Source: Phytopseudomonas dryadis
Lineage (GTDB): Bacteria > Pseudomonadota > Gammaproteobacteria > Pseudomonadales > Pseudomonadaceae
Reading direction: 5' to 3'
NCBI RefSeq assembly: GCF_004327355.1
Contig: NZ_QJUM01000019.1
Location: forward strand, 1 to 64,000
DNA: 64,000 nt
Notes under the pieces: generated by a model
The model's input: only the letters and a program-made list of their open reading frames with translations
The model's database searches: none
What the model was told of the DNA's origin: nothing
Part shown: positions 25,801 through 34,884 of the stretch, piece after piece
Position numbering within the stretch: position 1 is the first letter of the stretch
Layout of the letters: every line of letters starts with the position of its first letter
Program-made: the position numbers and the translations under genes

Positions 25801-28284
25801 ATGACCCGCTCCCCGCTTCGCCGCCTCGCATTCGGTACCCTGCGCCGCCTGCTGTACCTGTGGGTGCGCTCGGAAACCATCAACCAGTCGGCCCTCACCC
25901 TCAAGCTCGACCGCAGCAAACCGGTGTTCTACGTGCTGCAGCGGCCCGCCCTGAGCGAACTCGCGGTGCTCGACCACGAATGCAGCAAGACCGGCCTGCC
26001 ACGGCCGGTGCTGCCGGTGGCGGTGGGCGAACTGATCGAACCGGCGGCGTTCTTCTACCTGACCCCGGAATCCGACTGGCTCGGCCGCCAGGACAAGCGC
26101 GGCATCTCGCCCACCCTGCAGCGGATCGTCGCCGCCCTCGGCGAGCACGCCGTGGACGATGCGCAGATCATCCCGGTCAGCGTGTTCTGGGGCCAGTCGC
26201 CGGATCATGAGACCAGTGCCTGGAAACTGCTGTTCGCCGACAGCTGGGCGGTCACCGGGCGCCTGCGCCGGCTGGCCAGCATCCTCATCCTCGGGCGCAA
26301 GACCCGCGTGCAGTTCTCCACACCGATCCACCTGCGCGAACTGATCGCGCAGAACAAGGGCCAGGAACGCACCCTGCGCATGGTGCACCGTATCCTGCGG
26401 GTGCACTTCCGCAACCAGAAGGCCGCGGTCATCGGCCCCGACGTGTCGCACCGGCGCAACCTGGTCAAGGGCCTGGTGCACGGCCCCCAGGTACGCCAGG
26501 CCATCGCCGAACAGGCCGAACGCGAGAACCTCCCGCTGGAGAAGGCCGAAGCCCTGGCGCTGCGCTACGGCAACGAGATCGCCTCGGACTACACCTACAC
26601 CGTGATCCGCTTCCTCGAGCTGGTGCTGTCGTGGTTCTGGAACAAGATCTACGACGGCATCAGGGTCAACCACATCGAGGGCGTGCAGGACGTCGCTCAG
26701 GGCCACGAGGTGGTCTACGTGCCCTGCCACCGCAGCCACATCGACTACCTGCTGCTGTCCTACCTGCTGTTCCGCAACGGCCTGACGCCACCGCACATCG
26801 CCGCCGGCATCAACCTCAACATGCCGCTCATCGGCGGCCTGCTGCGCCGTGGCGGGGCCTTCTTCATGCGCCGCACCTTCAAGGGCAACCCGCTGTACAC
26901 CGCGGTGTTCAACGAATACCTGCACACCCTGATCAGCAAGGGCTACCCGGTGGAATACTTCGTCGAGGGCGGCCGCTCGCGCACCGGGCGCATGCTCCGG
27001 CCGAAGACCGGCATGCTCGCCATCACCCTGCGCAGCTACCTGCAGAGCCATCGCCTGCCGCTGGTGTTCGTGCCGGTGTACATCGGCTACGAGCGCGTGC
27101 TGGAAGGCCGCACCTACCTCGGCGAGCTACGCGGCGCGAGCAAGAAGAAAGAGTCGATCTTCGACATCTTCAAGGTCATCGGCGCCCTCAAGCAACGCTT
27201 CGGCCAGGTCTGGGTCAACTTCGGCGAACCGATCAAGCTCGACGCCTTCCTCGACCAGCAGCAACCCGACTGGCGCAGCCAGACCCTGGCGCCGCACTTC
27301 CGCCCGGCCTGGCTCAACGACGCCACCAACCGCCTCGGCGAGCGCGTGGCCCGGCACCTGAACGAGGCCGCGGCGATCAATCCGGTCAACCTGGTCGCCC
27401 TGGCGCTGCTCTCCACCAGCAAGCTGGCCCTGGACGAACGCGCCCTGACGCGCATCCTCGACCTGTACCTGGGCCTGCTGCGGCGCGTGCCCTACTCGCC
27501 GCACACCACCCTGCCGGAAGGCGACGGCCTGGCGCTGATCGAATACGTGCGCGGCATGGACCTGCTCGCCGAACAGAAGGACGCCCTGGGCCGGATTCTC
27601 TACCTGGATGAGCAGAACGCCATCCTCATGACCTACTACCGCAACAACGTGCTGCACATCTTCGCCCTGCCGGCACTGCTGGCCAGCTTCTTCCAGAGCA
27701 GCGGGCGGATCAGCCGCGAGCAGATCCTGCGCTTCGTCCACGCCCTGTACCCCTACCTGCAGGCGGAACTGTTCATCCGCTGGTCGCAGGACGAACTCGA
27801 CGACGTGGTCGACCAGTGGCTGGCGGCCTTCGTCGAACAGGGCCTGCTCAAGCTGGAGAACGAGCTGTACGTGCGCCCGGCCCCCAGCTCGCGCCACTTC
27901 GTCCTGCTCACCCTGCTGTCGCGGGCCATCGTCCAGACCCTGCAGCGCTTCTACATGGCCAGCGCCCTGCTGCTCAATGCCGGGCAGAACAGCATCAGCG
28001 CCGAGGAGCTGGAAGACCTGTGCACGGTCATGGCCCAGCGCCTGTCCATCCTGCATGGGCTCAACGCCCCGGAATTCTTCGACAAGAGCCTGTTCCGCCA
28101 CTTCATCCAGACCCTGCTCGACCAGGGCGTGCTGCGCCGCGATGAAGCCGGCAAGCTCAGCCACCACCCGCTGCTCGCCGAGCTGGCCGAAGGCGCCGCC
28201 AAGCGCGTGCTGCCCGCCGAGATCCGCCTGTCCATCCGCCAGGTGACCATGGATCGCAGCGAGGACATGGCCGACGGCTTGTAG
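25801..28284 (+). CDS. plsB: Glycerol-3-phosphate 1-O-acyltransferase PlsB
   Basis: 827 aa, normal PlsB length. It transfers an acyl chain to the sn-1 position of glycerol-3-phosphate, the first step of phospholipid synthesis, at the inner membrane. The HX4D catalytic motif is in [11 protein letters not shown] (His310, Asp315). The later conserved blocks [26 protein letters not shown] and [13 protein letters not shown] are all present. It stands alone, between a repeat array and a converging acpH-like gene. The region 25680-25800 just upstream must hold its promoter. Confidence 0.96.
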   Translation: MTRSPLRRLAFGTLRRLLYLWVRSETINQSALTLKLDRSKPVFYVLQRPALSELAVLDHECSKTGLPRPVLPVAVGELIEPAAFFYLTPESDWLGRQDKRGISPTLQRIVAALGEHAVDDAQIIPVSVFWGQSPDHETSAWKLLFADSWAVTGRLRRLASILILGRKTRVQFSTPIHLRELIAQNKGQERTLRMVHRILRVHFRNQKAAVIGPDVSHRRNLVKGLVHGPQVRQAIAEQAERENLPLEKAEALALRYGNEIASDYTYTVIRFLELVLSWFWNKIYDGIRVNHIEGVQDVAQGHEVVYVPCHRSHIDYLLLSYLLFRNGLTPPHIAAGINLNMPLIGGLLRRGGAFFMRRTFKGNPLYTAVFNEYLHTLISKGYPVEYFVEGGRSRTGRMLRPKTGMLAITLRSYLQSHRLPLVFVPVYIGYERVLEGRTYLGELRGASKKKESIFDIFKVIGALKQRFGQVWVNFGEPIKLDAFLDQQQPDWRSQTLAPHFRPAWLNDATNRLGERVARHLNEAAAINPVNLVALALLSTSKLALDERALTRILDLYLGLLRRVPYSPHTTLPEGDGLALIEYVRGMDLLAEQKDALGRILYLDEQNAILMTYYRNNVLHIFALPALLASFFQSSGRISREQILRFVHALYPYLQAELFIRWSQDELDDVVDQWLAAFVEQGLLKLENELYVRPAPSSRHFVLLTLLSRAIVQTLQRFYMASALLLNAGQNSISAEELEDLCTVMAQRLSILHGLNAPEFFDKSLFRHFIQTLLDQGVLRRDEAGKLSHHPLLAELAEGAAKRVLPAEIRLSIRQVTMDRSEDMADGL

Positions 28285-28305
28285 CGCAACGAGGCGGCGC
28301 TCGCC

Positions 28306-28893
28306 TCAGGCCGGCGTATCCGGATGCTGCGCGCCGACGAAGGCCATCAGCTGCGGGTAGAAGGCGCTGAAATCCTCGCTCAGCGGCTGGTACAGCCGCT
28401 GCAGCTCATCCAGGCTGCCGTCCAGCAGGGCGGGCCGTGACAGGCGCCGCGACATGCCGGCGATCACCTGCTCCAGCACGGCGAAATCCCGGTAACTGCC
28501 GAGCCAGTCCTGGGCGGCCATGCGCGGGGCGATCCGTTGCAGGTTGCCGGGCAGGCGCTGCTCGGCCGCCAGCACCTGATACACCCGGGCGGTGAAGCGA
28601 TCCAGCGGCTGGGCGCTGTAACGCTGCCAGTCGCGGGCCAGGCAATGGTCGAAGAACAGGTCCAGGAGAATCCCCGCGACCCGTCTGCGCGCGGCGGGAA
28701 AACGCGCCCGCGCCCTGGCCTGCAGCGGGTGGCTGTCGGTAAAGGCGTCGATGCGCCGGTGCAGGACGATGGCCGCTTCGATGCCGGCCGGCCATTGCCC
28801 GGACAAAGGCCCCTTGACGAAATCGCCATACAGGCTGCCGAGCAATTGTGGCGGCGCGTCGCCGCCCAGGTGCAGGTGTGCGAGGTAGTTCAT
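28306..28893 (-). CDS. ACP phosphodiesterase family protein (AcpH-like)
   Basis: 195 aa. The AcpH/YajB family start MNYLAHLHLGGD is used as the N-terminus (a further upstream in-frame start lacks conservation). Conserved acidic/His positions include GSLYGDFVKGPL, LHRRIDAFTDSHP and LDLFFDHCLARDW. The family removes 4'-phosphopantetheine from acyl carrier protein. It converges on plsB with only 21 bp between the stops. Confidence 0.88.
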   Translation of the reverse strand: MNYLAHLHLGGDAPPQLLGSLYGDFVKGPLSGQWPAGIEAAIVLHRRIDAFTDSHPLQARARARFPAARRRVAGILLDLFFDHCLARDWQRYSAQPLDRFTARVYQVLAAEQRLPGNLQRIAPRMAAQDWLGSYRDFAVLEQVIAGMSRRLSRPALLDGSLDELQRLYQPLSEDFSAFYPQLMAFVGAQHPDTPA

Positions 28894-28904
28894 GGCGTAC
28901 AGTT

Positions 28905-28924
28905 TAGGGCCTGTTGACGTTTCA
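28905..28924. repeat. Single end related to the 20-bp terminal repeat at 53773
   Basis: TAGGGCCTGTTGACGTTTCA matches TAGGGTCTGTTGCCGTTTCA (53773-53792) in 18 of 20 positions. The partner end is not seen nearby, so this is probably a decayed or partial element. Confidence 0.5.
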
Positions 28925-29051
28925 GCACGACCGCGCCGGCCATCATCCGAATCGATGAACACTATTGTCCTGAACGATCTGTATATCGCCAAGTCTCGAT
29001 ATAAAGTTCGCTGCATCGCGATATGGCGTTACCCCGATACCTGGAGAGCCC

Positions 29052-29363
29052 ATGGCCACCGCCGACATCGACCTGGACGACGTGATCAAGGCCCTGGCCC
29101 ACCCCGTGCGCCGGGACATGCTGCGCTGGCTCAAGGAGCCCGAGGCGTACTTCGCCGAGCAGGATCACCCGTTCGCCATCGGCGTCTGTGCCGGCAAGTT
29201 CGACGAGCGCACCGGGCTGTCCCAGTCCACCGTGTCGGCGCACCTGGCGACCCTGCAGAGGGCCGGCCTGGTGACCAGCCGCAAGGTCGGCCAGTGGCAC
29301 TTCTTCAAGCGCAACGAAGCCTGCATCCAGGCCTTCATCCGCCTTATCGGCGAGCAACTCTGA
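29052..29363 (+). CDS. ArsR family transcriptional regulator
   Basis: 103 aa winged-helix protein. LAHPVRRDMLRWLKEP opens the domain and the recognition helix is in GLSQSTVSAHLATLQRAGLV, followed by the wing SRKVGQWHFFKRNE. No obvious metal-binding CxC motif; one Cys is in GVCAGKF. It is immediately upstream of an MFS exporter and an ene reductase, both probably under its control. This ArsR-MFS-OYE arrangement suggests a response to electrophiles rather than metals. Confidence 0.88.
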   Translation: MATADIDLDDVIKALAHPVRRDMLRWLKEPEAYFAEQDHPFAIGVCAGKFDERTGLSQSTVSAHLATLQRAGLVTSRKVGQWHFFKRNEACIQAFIRLIGEQL

Positions 29364-29394
29364 CCCTCAGCCAAAACCTTCAGGAGCCGGTGGC

Positions 29395-30561
29395 ATGCCC
29401 GCAGCCTTACTCGTTCTCGCCCTGTCCTCGTTCGCCATCGGCACCACCGAATTCGTCATCATGGGCCTGTTGCCGGAGGTCGCCGGCGATCTCGGCGTCT
29501 CCATTCCCGGGGCCGGCTGGCTGGTCACCGGCTACGCCCTGGGCGTGGCGCTCGGCGCGCCGTTCATGGCCCTGGTCACCTCCAGTTGGCCACGCAAGGC
29601 CGCCCTGCTGTCGCTGATGGGCATCTTCATCGCCGGCAACCTGTTCTGCGCCCTGGCCAGCGACTACGCCATGCTGATGGTCGCCCGGGTGATCACCGCG
29701 CTGTGCCACGGCGCCTTCTTCGGCATCGGTTCGGTGGTGGCCGCCAGCCTGGTGCCGGCCAACCGCCGGGCTTCGGCGGTGGCCATGATGTTCACCGGCC
29801 TGACCCTGGCCAACGTCCTCGGCGTGCCGCTGGGCACCGCCCTGGGCCAGGCCGCCGGCTGGCGCTCGACCTTCTGGGCGGTGACCCTGATCGGGGTGAT
29901 CGCGCTGATCGGCCTGTGGCTGGCCCTGCCGCGCCACCGCGACGAGCCGCGCGCCGACCTGCGCCGTGAAATCGGCGCGCTGCGCGGCGCCGGCCTGTGG
30001 CTGGCGCTGAGCAGCACGGTGCTGTTCGCCGCCTCGATGTTCGCCCTGTTCACCTACATCGCCCCGCTGCTCGGAGAAATCACCGGCGTCTCGCCCTCGG
30101 GAGTGACCTGGACGCTGCTGCTGATCGGCCTCGGCCTGACCCTGGGCAACGTGCTCGGCGGCCGCCTCGCCGACCGCAACCTCAAGGCCACCCTGCTCGG
30201 CGTATTCATCGCCATGGCCCTGGTCTCGACCCTGTTCAGCTGGACCAGCCGGGCCCTGGTGCCGGCGGAAATCACCCTGTTCTTCTGGGCCGTGGCCGCG
30301 TTCGCCGCGGTGCCGGCCCTGCAGGTCAACGTGGTGGCCTTCGGCGCCGCCGCACCGACCCTGGTCTCGACCCTGAACATCGGCGCCTTCAACCTGGGCA
30401 ACGCCCTGGGCGCCTGGGTCGGCGGCCTGGTCATCGCCGGCGGCTACGGCCTGACCAGCGTACCCCTGGCCGCGGCGGCACTGGCCGTGCTGGCGGTGCT
30501 GGCCACCCTGCTCACCTTCAACAGCCGTACCCCCGAACCTGAACTCGCACTCAGTGAATGA
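29395..30561 (+). CDS. MFS transporter, AraJ/Bcr-like exporter
   Basis: 388 aa, 12 predicted transmembrane helices. The first helix SSFAIGTTEFVIMGLLPEVA is the hallmark of the AraJ/YdhP/sugar-efflux subgroup; VITALCHGAFFGIGSVVAASLV and LTLANVLGVPLGTALGQAAGWR are also conserved. It is probably a proton-driven exporter of small toxic or aromatic compounds. It lies 31 bp after the ArsR gene and 16 bp before the ene reductase, so the three look like one operon. Confidence 0.88.
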   Translation: MPAALLVLALSSFAIGTTEFVIMGLLPEVAGDLGVSIPGAGWLVTGYALGVALGAPFMALVTSSWPRKAALLSLMGIFIAGNLFCALASDYAMLMVARVITALCHGAFFGIGSVVAASLVPANRRASAVAMMFTGLTLANVLGVPLGTALGQAAGWRSTFWAVTLIGVIALIGLWLALPRHRDEPRADLRREIGALRGAGLWLALSSTVLFAASMFALFTYIAPLLGEITGVSPSGVTWTLLLIGLGLTLGNVLGGRLADRNLKATLLGVFIAMALVSTLFSWTSRALVPAEITLFFWAVAAFAAVPALQVNVVAFGAAAPTLVSTLNIGAFNLGNALGAWVGGLVIAGGYGLTSVPLAAAALAVLAVLATLLTFNSRTPEPELALSE

Positions 30562-30577
30562 TCAGAGGACTCCCGCA

Positions 30578-31627
30578 ATGACGACACTTTTCGACCCCAT
30601 CAAGATCGGCGACCTGGAACTCGCCAACCGCATCATCATGGCCCCGCTGACCCGCTGCCGGGCCGACGAGGGCCGCGTGCCCAACGAACTCATGGCCGAG
30701 TACTACGTACAGCGCGCCTCGGCCGGCCTGATCATCAGCGAAGCCACCTCGGTCACGCCCCTGGGCGTGGGCTACCCGAACACCCCGGGCATCTGGTCCG
30801 ACGAGCAGATCCGCGGCTGGAGCAAGGTGACCAAGGCGGTACACGCCAACGGCGGCAAGATCGTCCTGCAACTGTGGCACGTGGGGCGTATTTCCGACCC
30901 GAGCTACCTGGACGGCGAGCTGCCGGTGGCGCCGAGTGCGATCAAGCCCAGCGGCCACGTCAGCCTGATTCGCCCCCAGCAGGAGTACGTCACCCCGCGC
31001 GCCCTGGAAACCGAAGAGATCGCCGATGTCATCGAGGCCTACCGCCAGGGTGCGGAAAACGCCAAGGCCGCCGGTTTCGACGGGGTGGAAATCCACGGCG
31101 CCAACGGCTACCTGCTCGACCAGTTCCTGCAGGACAGCACCAACCGGCGCAGCGACCGCTACGGCGGCTCCCTGGAAAACCGCGCGCGCCTGATGCTGGA
31201 AGTGACCGATGCCGTACTCAGCGTCTGGGAACCCGGCCGCGTCGGCATGCACCTGGCGCCACGCGCCGACAGCCACGACATGGGCGACTCGCAACGCGCC
31301 GAGACCTTCGCCTACGTCGCCCGGGAACTGGGCAAGCGCGGCATCGCCTTCATCTGCGCCCGCGAGAAGGAAGCCGACGACAGCCTGTCGCCGAGCCTCA
31401 AGCAAGCCTTCGGCGGCGTGTTCATCGCCAACGAGCGCTTCACCCGGGAACAGGCCAACGCCTGGCTGGCCAGCGGCAAGGCCGACGCGGTGGCCTTCGG
31501 CGTCCCCTTCATCGCCAACCCCGACCTGCCGGAGCGCCTGCGCCAGAACGCGGCTCTCAACGAGCCGCATCCGGAGACCTTCTACGGCTCCGGCCCGGTC
31601 GGCTATATCGACTACCCGCGCCTGTAA
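30578..31627 (+). CDS. nemA: Old Yellow Enzyme family alkene reductase (NemA-like)
   Basis: 349 aa FMN-dependent flavoprotein reducing activated C=C bonds or nitro groups with NADPH. Conserved segments are ANRIIMAPLTRCRADEG, the substrate-binding HxxN in EIHGANGYLLDQFLQDSTNRR, and DRYGGSLENRARL. AGAGGA precedes the ATG at 30578; an in-frame ATG at 30554 overlaps the MFS stop and is less likely. Together with the ArsR/MFS genes it forms an electrophile-detoxification set. The gene symbol is by family resemblance. Confidence 0.9.
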   Translation: MTTLFDPIKIGDLELANRIIMAPLTRCRADEGRVPNELMAEYYVQRASAGLIISEATSVTPLGVGYPNTPGIWSDEQIRGWSKVTKAVHANGGKIVLQLWHVGRISDPSYLDGELPVAPSAIKPSGHVSLIRPQQEYVTPRALETEEIADVIEAYRQGAENAKAAGFDGVEIHGANGYLLDQFLQDSTNRRSDRYGGSLENRARLMLEVTDAVLSVWEPGRVGMHLAPRADSHDMGDSQRAETFAYVARELGKRGIAFICAREKEADDSLSPSLKQAFGGVFIANERFTREQANAWLASGKADAVAFGVPFIANPDLPERLRQNAALNEPHPETFYGSGPVGYIDYPRL

Positions 31628-31640
31628 CGACCCGTGCCTG

Positions 31641-31716
31641 GCTAATGCCTGTCAGTCAAGCATTGGCTCCATAAAACGGCGGTTTGCCCTGCCCCCGCGG
31701 CGATGGCTGGCCATGA
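31641..31716. repeat. Dispersed intergenic repeat (copy near 53497)
   Basis: Shares TGTCAGTCA, AAGCATT, AAAAC(G/A)GCGGTTTGCC and CCCCGCGGCGAT(G/T)GCTGGCC in the same order with 53497-53585. Confidence 0.55.
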
Positions 31717-31966
31717 CACGCTGTATGCGATGACCACCCTCACATCGCGCAGGGTCGCGTCGAACGCCTGCAAGGTGTGCAACTCCATCTGTGTCGCGGG
31801 TATGGGACGGGCGCGAATCGTGGCCGCAAGCGAGGCACGACGAACACCTGCCCACGCTGGCGATCGTCTTCAAGATCCCCAGCGCGCCGCGATGCAGTAC
31901 CGCCATGCTGGTGACCGAGGCGAAGATTCCCGGCACACAGACCGGCTTATGCGGGTGCCTCGCCGT
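31717..31966. other. Intergenic stretch without a supported gene
   Basis: Minus-strand frames here are short and have unlike-neighbour composition. No start, ribosome site or family motif is seen. It could be a decayed gene. Confidence 0.4.
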
Positions 31967-32254
31967 TCAACCGAGCAGGAAAGCCAATCGCTCATCAGCT
32001 TTCGATGGCGACACCTCGACGATCTCGGCTCGCACCACGTCATCGGCCACGAAGGGGTCGCGGTCGACCCGTTCCTGAAGCTCGTCCAGCGTGACGCCAT
32101 GCGCCAGGATCGCGCCACCCGCCTGTGGCTGGATGCTGCCGGCCAGCAGGAACACACCGTCGTCGAAGCCTCGCTGTAGCCAGTCCTTGTGGGCTTGCAT
32201 CAGCCGCCCGGCCTGATCCCGCGCAGCGGAGAATCTAAGAAACACGATGAACAT
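31967..32254 (-). CDS. YciI family protein
   Basis: 95 aa. The YciI-like/ferredoxin-like fold is suggested by FIVFLRFSAARDQAGRLMQAHKDWL, GVFLLAGSIQPQAGGAILAHG and DPFVADDVVRAEIVEV. The conserved His of the family (AHKDWL) is present. Biochemical role is unknown in most members. It is 30 bp downstream of a TetR gene in the same direction and is probably co-regulated with it. Confidence 0.85.
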   Translation of the reverse strand: MFIVFLRFSAARDQAGRLMQAHKDWLQRGFDDGVFLLAGSIQPQAGGAILAHGVTLDELQERVDRDPFVADDVVRAEIVEVSPSKADERLAFLLG

Positions 32255-32284
32255 GGCACGTTCTCCTATGAGATGGACAAGGGC

Positions 32285-32875
32285 TCATCCGCTTGCCGTC
32301 TGCGCCGCCTCCACGGCAATGCCATCGAGCCAGGCACACATGCGCTCCACTTCCTGCTGGACGAACCGCTTGTCGTGGAAGGCATGGGCGAGTACCGCGA
32401 CGCCCTGGCTGAACGCCAGGACGTGCATCGCCAGCGCATCCGCATCGGCCTTGCGCCCGAGCAGCACGAACTGCTGGCGCAGCCAGCTACGGAACAAGGT
32501 GAAAAGCCGGTTGGCCTGTGGTTGCGCCGGATGTGCGAGCTTGGCCAACTCGGTACAAAGCGTGCCCACCGGGCAGCCGTGGCGCATGATCCTGGCCTGG
32601 TTGGTCACCACAATGCGGATGAAGCTGCGGATGCGCCCGACCGGGCCATCGCTTTGCGCCTCCCATGTCTCCAGCATCTGGCGGGTGCTCGCCGCGCGCG
32701 CGCCGATGACGGCATCCAGGATCTCGTCCTTGCTCTTGAAGTGATAATAGAAATTGCCGCGCGAGATGCCGACGGCATCGGCGATGTCGGCGAACGACGT
32801 GTGCTCGTAGCCGCGCTCGTAGAACAGCCTATCCGCCTCTGCGACGATACGGTCGCGGGTGGTCTCATTGCTCAT
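32285..32875 (-). CDS. TetR/AcrR family transcriptional regulator
   Basis: 196 aa. The N-terminal HTH reads RIVAEADRLFYERGYEHTSFADIADAVGISRGNFYYHFKSKDEIL, interrupted by no gaps; the rest is an all-helical ligand domain with Cys in RHGCPVGTLCTEL. An inverted repeat with GTCCTAT/ATAGGAC lies about 65-90 bp upstream and is a candidate autoregulatory operator. It precedes the YciI gene. Confidence 0.9.
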   Translation of the reverse strand: MSNETTRDRIVAEADRLFYERGYEHTSFADIADAVGISRGNFYYHFKSKDEILDAVIGARAASTRQMLETWEAQSDGPVGRIRSFIRIVVTNQARIMRHGCPVGTLCTELAKLAHPAQPQANRLFTLFRSWLRQQFVLLGRKADADALAMHVLAFSQGVAVLAHAFHDKRFVQQEVERMCAWLDGIAVEAAQTASG

Positions 32876-32937
32876 GGCCTGCGTCCAGCCAGTGTCCCGC
32901 GCTCATTGGCTTCACTCCTTTCCGCCCTAGGTCAATT

Positions 32938-32964
32938 GTCCTATACAGAGCAAAATCATAGGAC
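32938..32964. promoter_or_regulatory. Candidate TetR operator/promoter
   Basis: GTCCTAT (32938-32944) and ATAGGAC (32958-32964) are perfect 7-bp inverted half-sites separated by 13 bp. On the minus strand a TATGAT -10-like hexamer lies within the region. Confidence 0.45.
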
Positions 32965-32984
32965 GACTGTCCGAGACGGTCAAT

Positions 32985-33325
32985 GCGGTTGGCCTCCTCT
33001 GACTGCTCGCTTCGCAGTTCAACACCGTTATTCTCTCAGGATCGAGGCGGGATCTACCCAACTAAGAACGCATTCCTTCTCTGCACGACCGCTGGCTCCT
33101 ACGCCGTTTCGCCTTGATCGCCAGAGCCTCTCGGCTCATTGCCCGCTCGTCCTGCGAGACAGCGCCTTCTATCCGGTTCTTGCCCATCGACTCGCAGATT
33201 ACGCTCTACGCTCGGTCGCCCCCCATGCAGTTGCGCTTCGCTCGCGGTGATCGATATGGGGTGGGACTTGTATCCGCAGGAATGCGCCCATTCCGAGCGC
33301 ACAACAAAAAAGTCGGGAGGCATTT
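32985..33325. other. Gene-free stretch of atypical sequence
   Basis: About 340 bp with no supported gene on either strand. Composition is less GC-rich than the neighbours and open frames lack starts and family motifs. It may be a remnant of a dispersed element. Confidence 0.4.
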
Positions 33326-33326
33326 T

Positions 33327-33375
33327 TGACGTCGCTTGCGACGGCCCGCAGGGTGGCCGCCAGGGACGGCAGGCT
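33327..33375. repeat. Dispersed GACGTCGC/GCGACGGC repeat, copy 1
   Basis: TTGACGTCGCTTGCGACGGC followed by CCGCAGGGTGGCCGCCAGGG. A second copy with the same block order is at 50037-50088, and a short related piece at about 40580-40615. Confidence 0.55.
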
Positions 33376-33377
33376 AC

Positions 33378-33408
33378 AAAAAAGCCCGCGCAAGAACGCG
33401 GGCCTTTT
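33378..33408 (-). terminator. Rho-independent terminator of the coiled-coil gene
   Basis: On the minus strand: CCCGCG-TTCTTG-CGCGGG followed by CTTTTTT, 16 bp beyond the stop codon. Confidence 0.85.
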
Positions 33409-33423
33409 CGTTTCGAACGCGGA

Positions 33424-34293
33424 TCAGCGCGCGTCGATCTGTTGCTGCAGGTTCTGGATCTGCGCTTGCAGGGTGTTGATGTTGCGGGTGGTCTGCGCGC
33501 GGAAACCGTCGAACTCGGCGGTGTTGCCGGCACTCGCCGCCGGCCGGGTTTCCAGATCGCTCTTGAGCACCAGCAGATCCTGTTCCAGGCGGCCGATGGC
33601 CTGGTTGGGGTTGCCGATCTTCTTCAGCGCCTCGACATCGGCCGCCAGGCTCTTGACCTGCGCCTCCAGCTTGCCGCTGTCCGCCTGGGCGGTCTTGAAG
33701 GTCGCCTGCTCGCTCTTGAGCGCGGCCAGTTCGCTTTTCAGCGTGCCTTGCTCGCCGGCGAGGCCCTTCAGCGTATCGTCGTACTTGCCGGTGGCGCCCT
33801 GCTGGGTCTTCAGGTCGGCCGCCAGTTGCTCGATGCGTTTGTCCCGCTCGCCCTGCTGCGCGGCGACGGCCTGTTGCTGCCTGGTCAGTTCGGCGACCTT
33901 GTTCTCCAGTTGCCGCACCTGCAGCCGCAGCGCCTCGCTGCCCGAGGTGACATTGGATTCGGTGGCCACCACCTTGCCGGAAATGTCCTGAATGCGGCCC
34001 GCCGCTTCCTCGCTGATGCGCGCGAAGCTCTCCTGGGTGGCGACCAGTTGCTGCTCCATCAGGTTGATCTGCTGGAAGCTCCACCAGCCCAGGCCACCCA
34101 GGGCGATGGTCAGCGCGCCGACCAGCGCCCAGAGCGGGCCGGTGCTGGCCGAACGGGCTGGCGCCGCGGCCGGGTGCAGGGGGGCGGGGCCGCGGGCGTA
34201 GGGCTCGGGATCGCCGTCGAAATCATCCTGGTCGCGCCGACCAGGCGTGAGGCTGGGCACGTGATCGAGTTCGTCGTTGGCATCGTTACGCAT
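33424..34293 (-). CDS. Membrane-anchored coiled-coil protein of unknown function
   Basis: 289 aa. An acidic, Asp-rich N-terminus (NDANDELDHV...DQDDFDGDPEPYARG) and a Pro/Ala-rich linker precede one transmembrane segment (about 63-85, LWALVGALTIALGGLGWWSF). A long Gln/Lys/Glu-rich coiled coil (about 90-250) follows and ends with a second heptad region. The layout suggests a cytoplasmic N-terminus with the coiled coil in the periplasm, or the reverse. The start ATG at 34293 begins the conserved acidic part; longer in-frame extensions look non-coding. Pseudomonas relatives are annotated only loosely; no enzyme motif is visible. Confidence 0.75.
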   Translation of the reverse strand: MRNDANDELDHVPSLTPGRRDQDDFDGDPEPYARGPAPLHPAAAPARSASTGPLWALVGALTIALGGLGWWSFQQINLMEQQLVATQESFARISEEAAGRIQDISGKVVATESNVTSGSEALRLQVRQLENKVAELTRQQQAVAAQQGERDKRIEQLAADLKTQQGATGKYDDTLKGLAGEQGTLKSELAALKSEQATFKTAQADSGKLEAQVKSLAADVEALKKIGNPNQAIGRLEQDLLVLKSDLETRPAASAGNTAEFDGFRAQTTRNINTLQAQIQNLQQQIDAR

Positions 34294-34458
34294 GGATAGA
34301 CCTTCAGAAAACCGCCGTGGAGATGCAATGTCGCGCAGTATACCGATTCGCGCATGGCGCTTCAGCGTCGCGCCATGCCAGTGCAGTCGCACCGCCGCTG
34401 TGCGCCGCTCAGGCACAGCGACCCGCTGCAGGCCGGGCAAGTTCCGCGATTTGTGAAC

Positions 34459-34474
34459 TGGTACGCGCTTTGCA
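34459..34474 (+). promoter_or_regulatory. Sigma-54 (RpoN) promoter
   Basis: TGGTACG-CGCT-TTGCA matches the TGGCACG-N4-TTGCW consensus at all but one position with exact GG/GC spacing. Predicted transcription start is near 34486, about 110 bp before the 95-aa gene. Confidence 0.7.
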
Positions 34475-34596
34475 CGTTTCGGATACGACATCGCCATAGG
34501 CAATCGCGCCAGCGATCTCACGCGACCCGCTCAGCCGACAGAGCGGGCGCCCGCAGTCATCCAGCAGTGACGGCCTTTTCACCCCGGGGGAAGCAC

Positions 34597-34884
34597 ATGG
34601 AACTGAACAGAGAAGTGTTGGACTGCATGAAAAACCTGCGCCGTCGCCTGCGCGACGAACTGGCGCTCGACATCCGTCTCAGCCAGCCCGATGCGGTCAA
34701 CGCCATGCTCAGCGCCTGCCTGACCTCCGCGGACGACGAAACCCGTGAACTGGGCCAGCGCCTGGCTCGCCTGAGCGAGACCCCGATGGTCGTTCAGCAC
34801 GGCTTCGCCCCCCTGCCCGGCAGCGTACCCGCGCAATCGAACGGTTCGGTGCGCATCTACCGGGGCCAGCGGGTCCACGTCTGA
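34597..34884 (+). CDS. Small hypothetical protein behind a sigma-54 promoter
   Basis: 95 aa, cytoplasmic, no Cys-rich or membrane features beyond two Cys (positions about 10 and 41). It is helical and rich in Arg/Leu/Asp in the first 65 residues (LDCMKNLRRRLRDELALDIRL), then has a Gly/Pro tail. GGGGGAA is placed just before the ATG. No function recognised. The RpoN promoter implies nitrogen-, flagellar- or stress-linked expression. Confidence 0.7.
   Translation: MELNREVLDCMKNLRRRLRDELALDIRLSQPDAVNAMLSACLTSADDETRELGQRLARLSETPMVVQHGFAPLPGSVPAQSNGSVRIYRGQRVHV

Noticed and set aside
31652..31936. 94-codon minus-strand ORF between the ene reductase and YciI genes
   Set aside because: No ribosome site, no domain, atypical composition, and partly overlaps a dispersed repeat.
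33099..33533. 144-codon minus-strand ORF across the terminator of the coiled-coil gene
   Set aside because: Spans a strong terminator and a dispersed repeat; overlaps the real gene in another frame.
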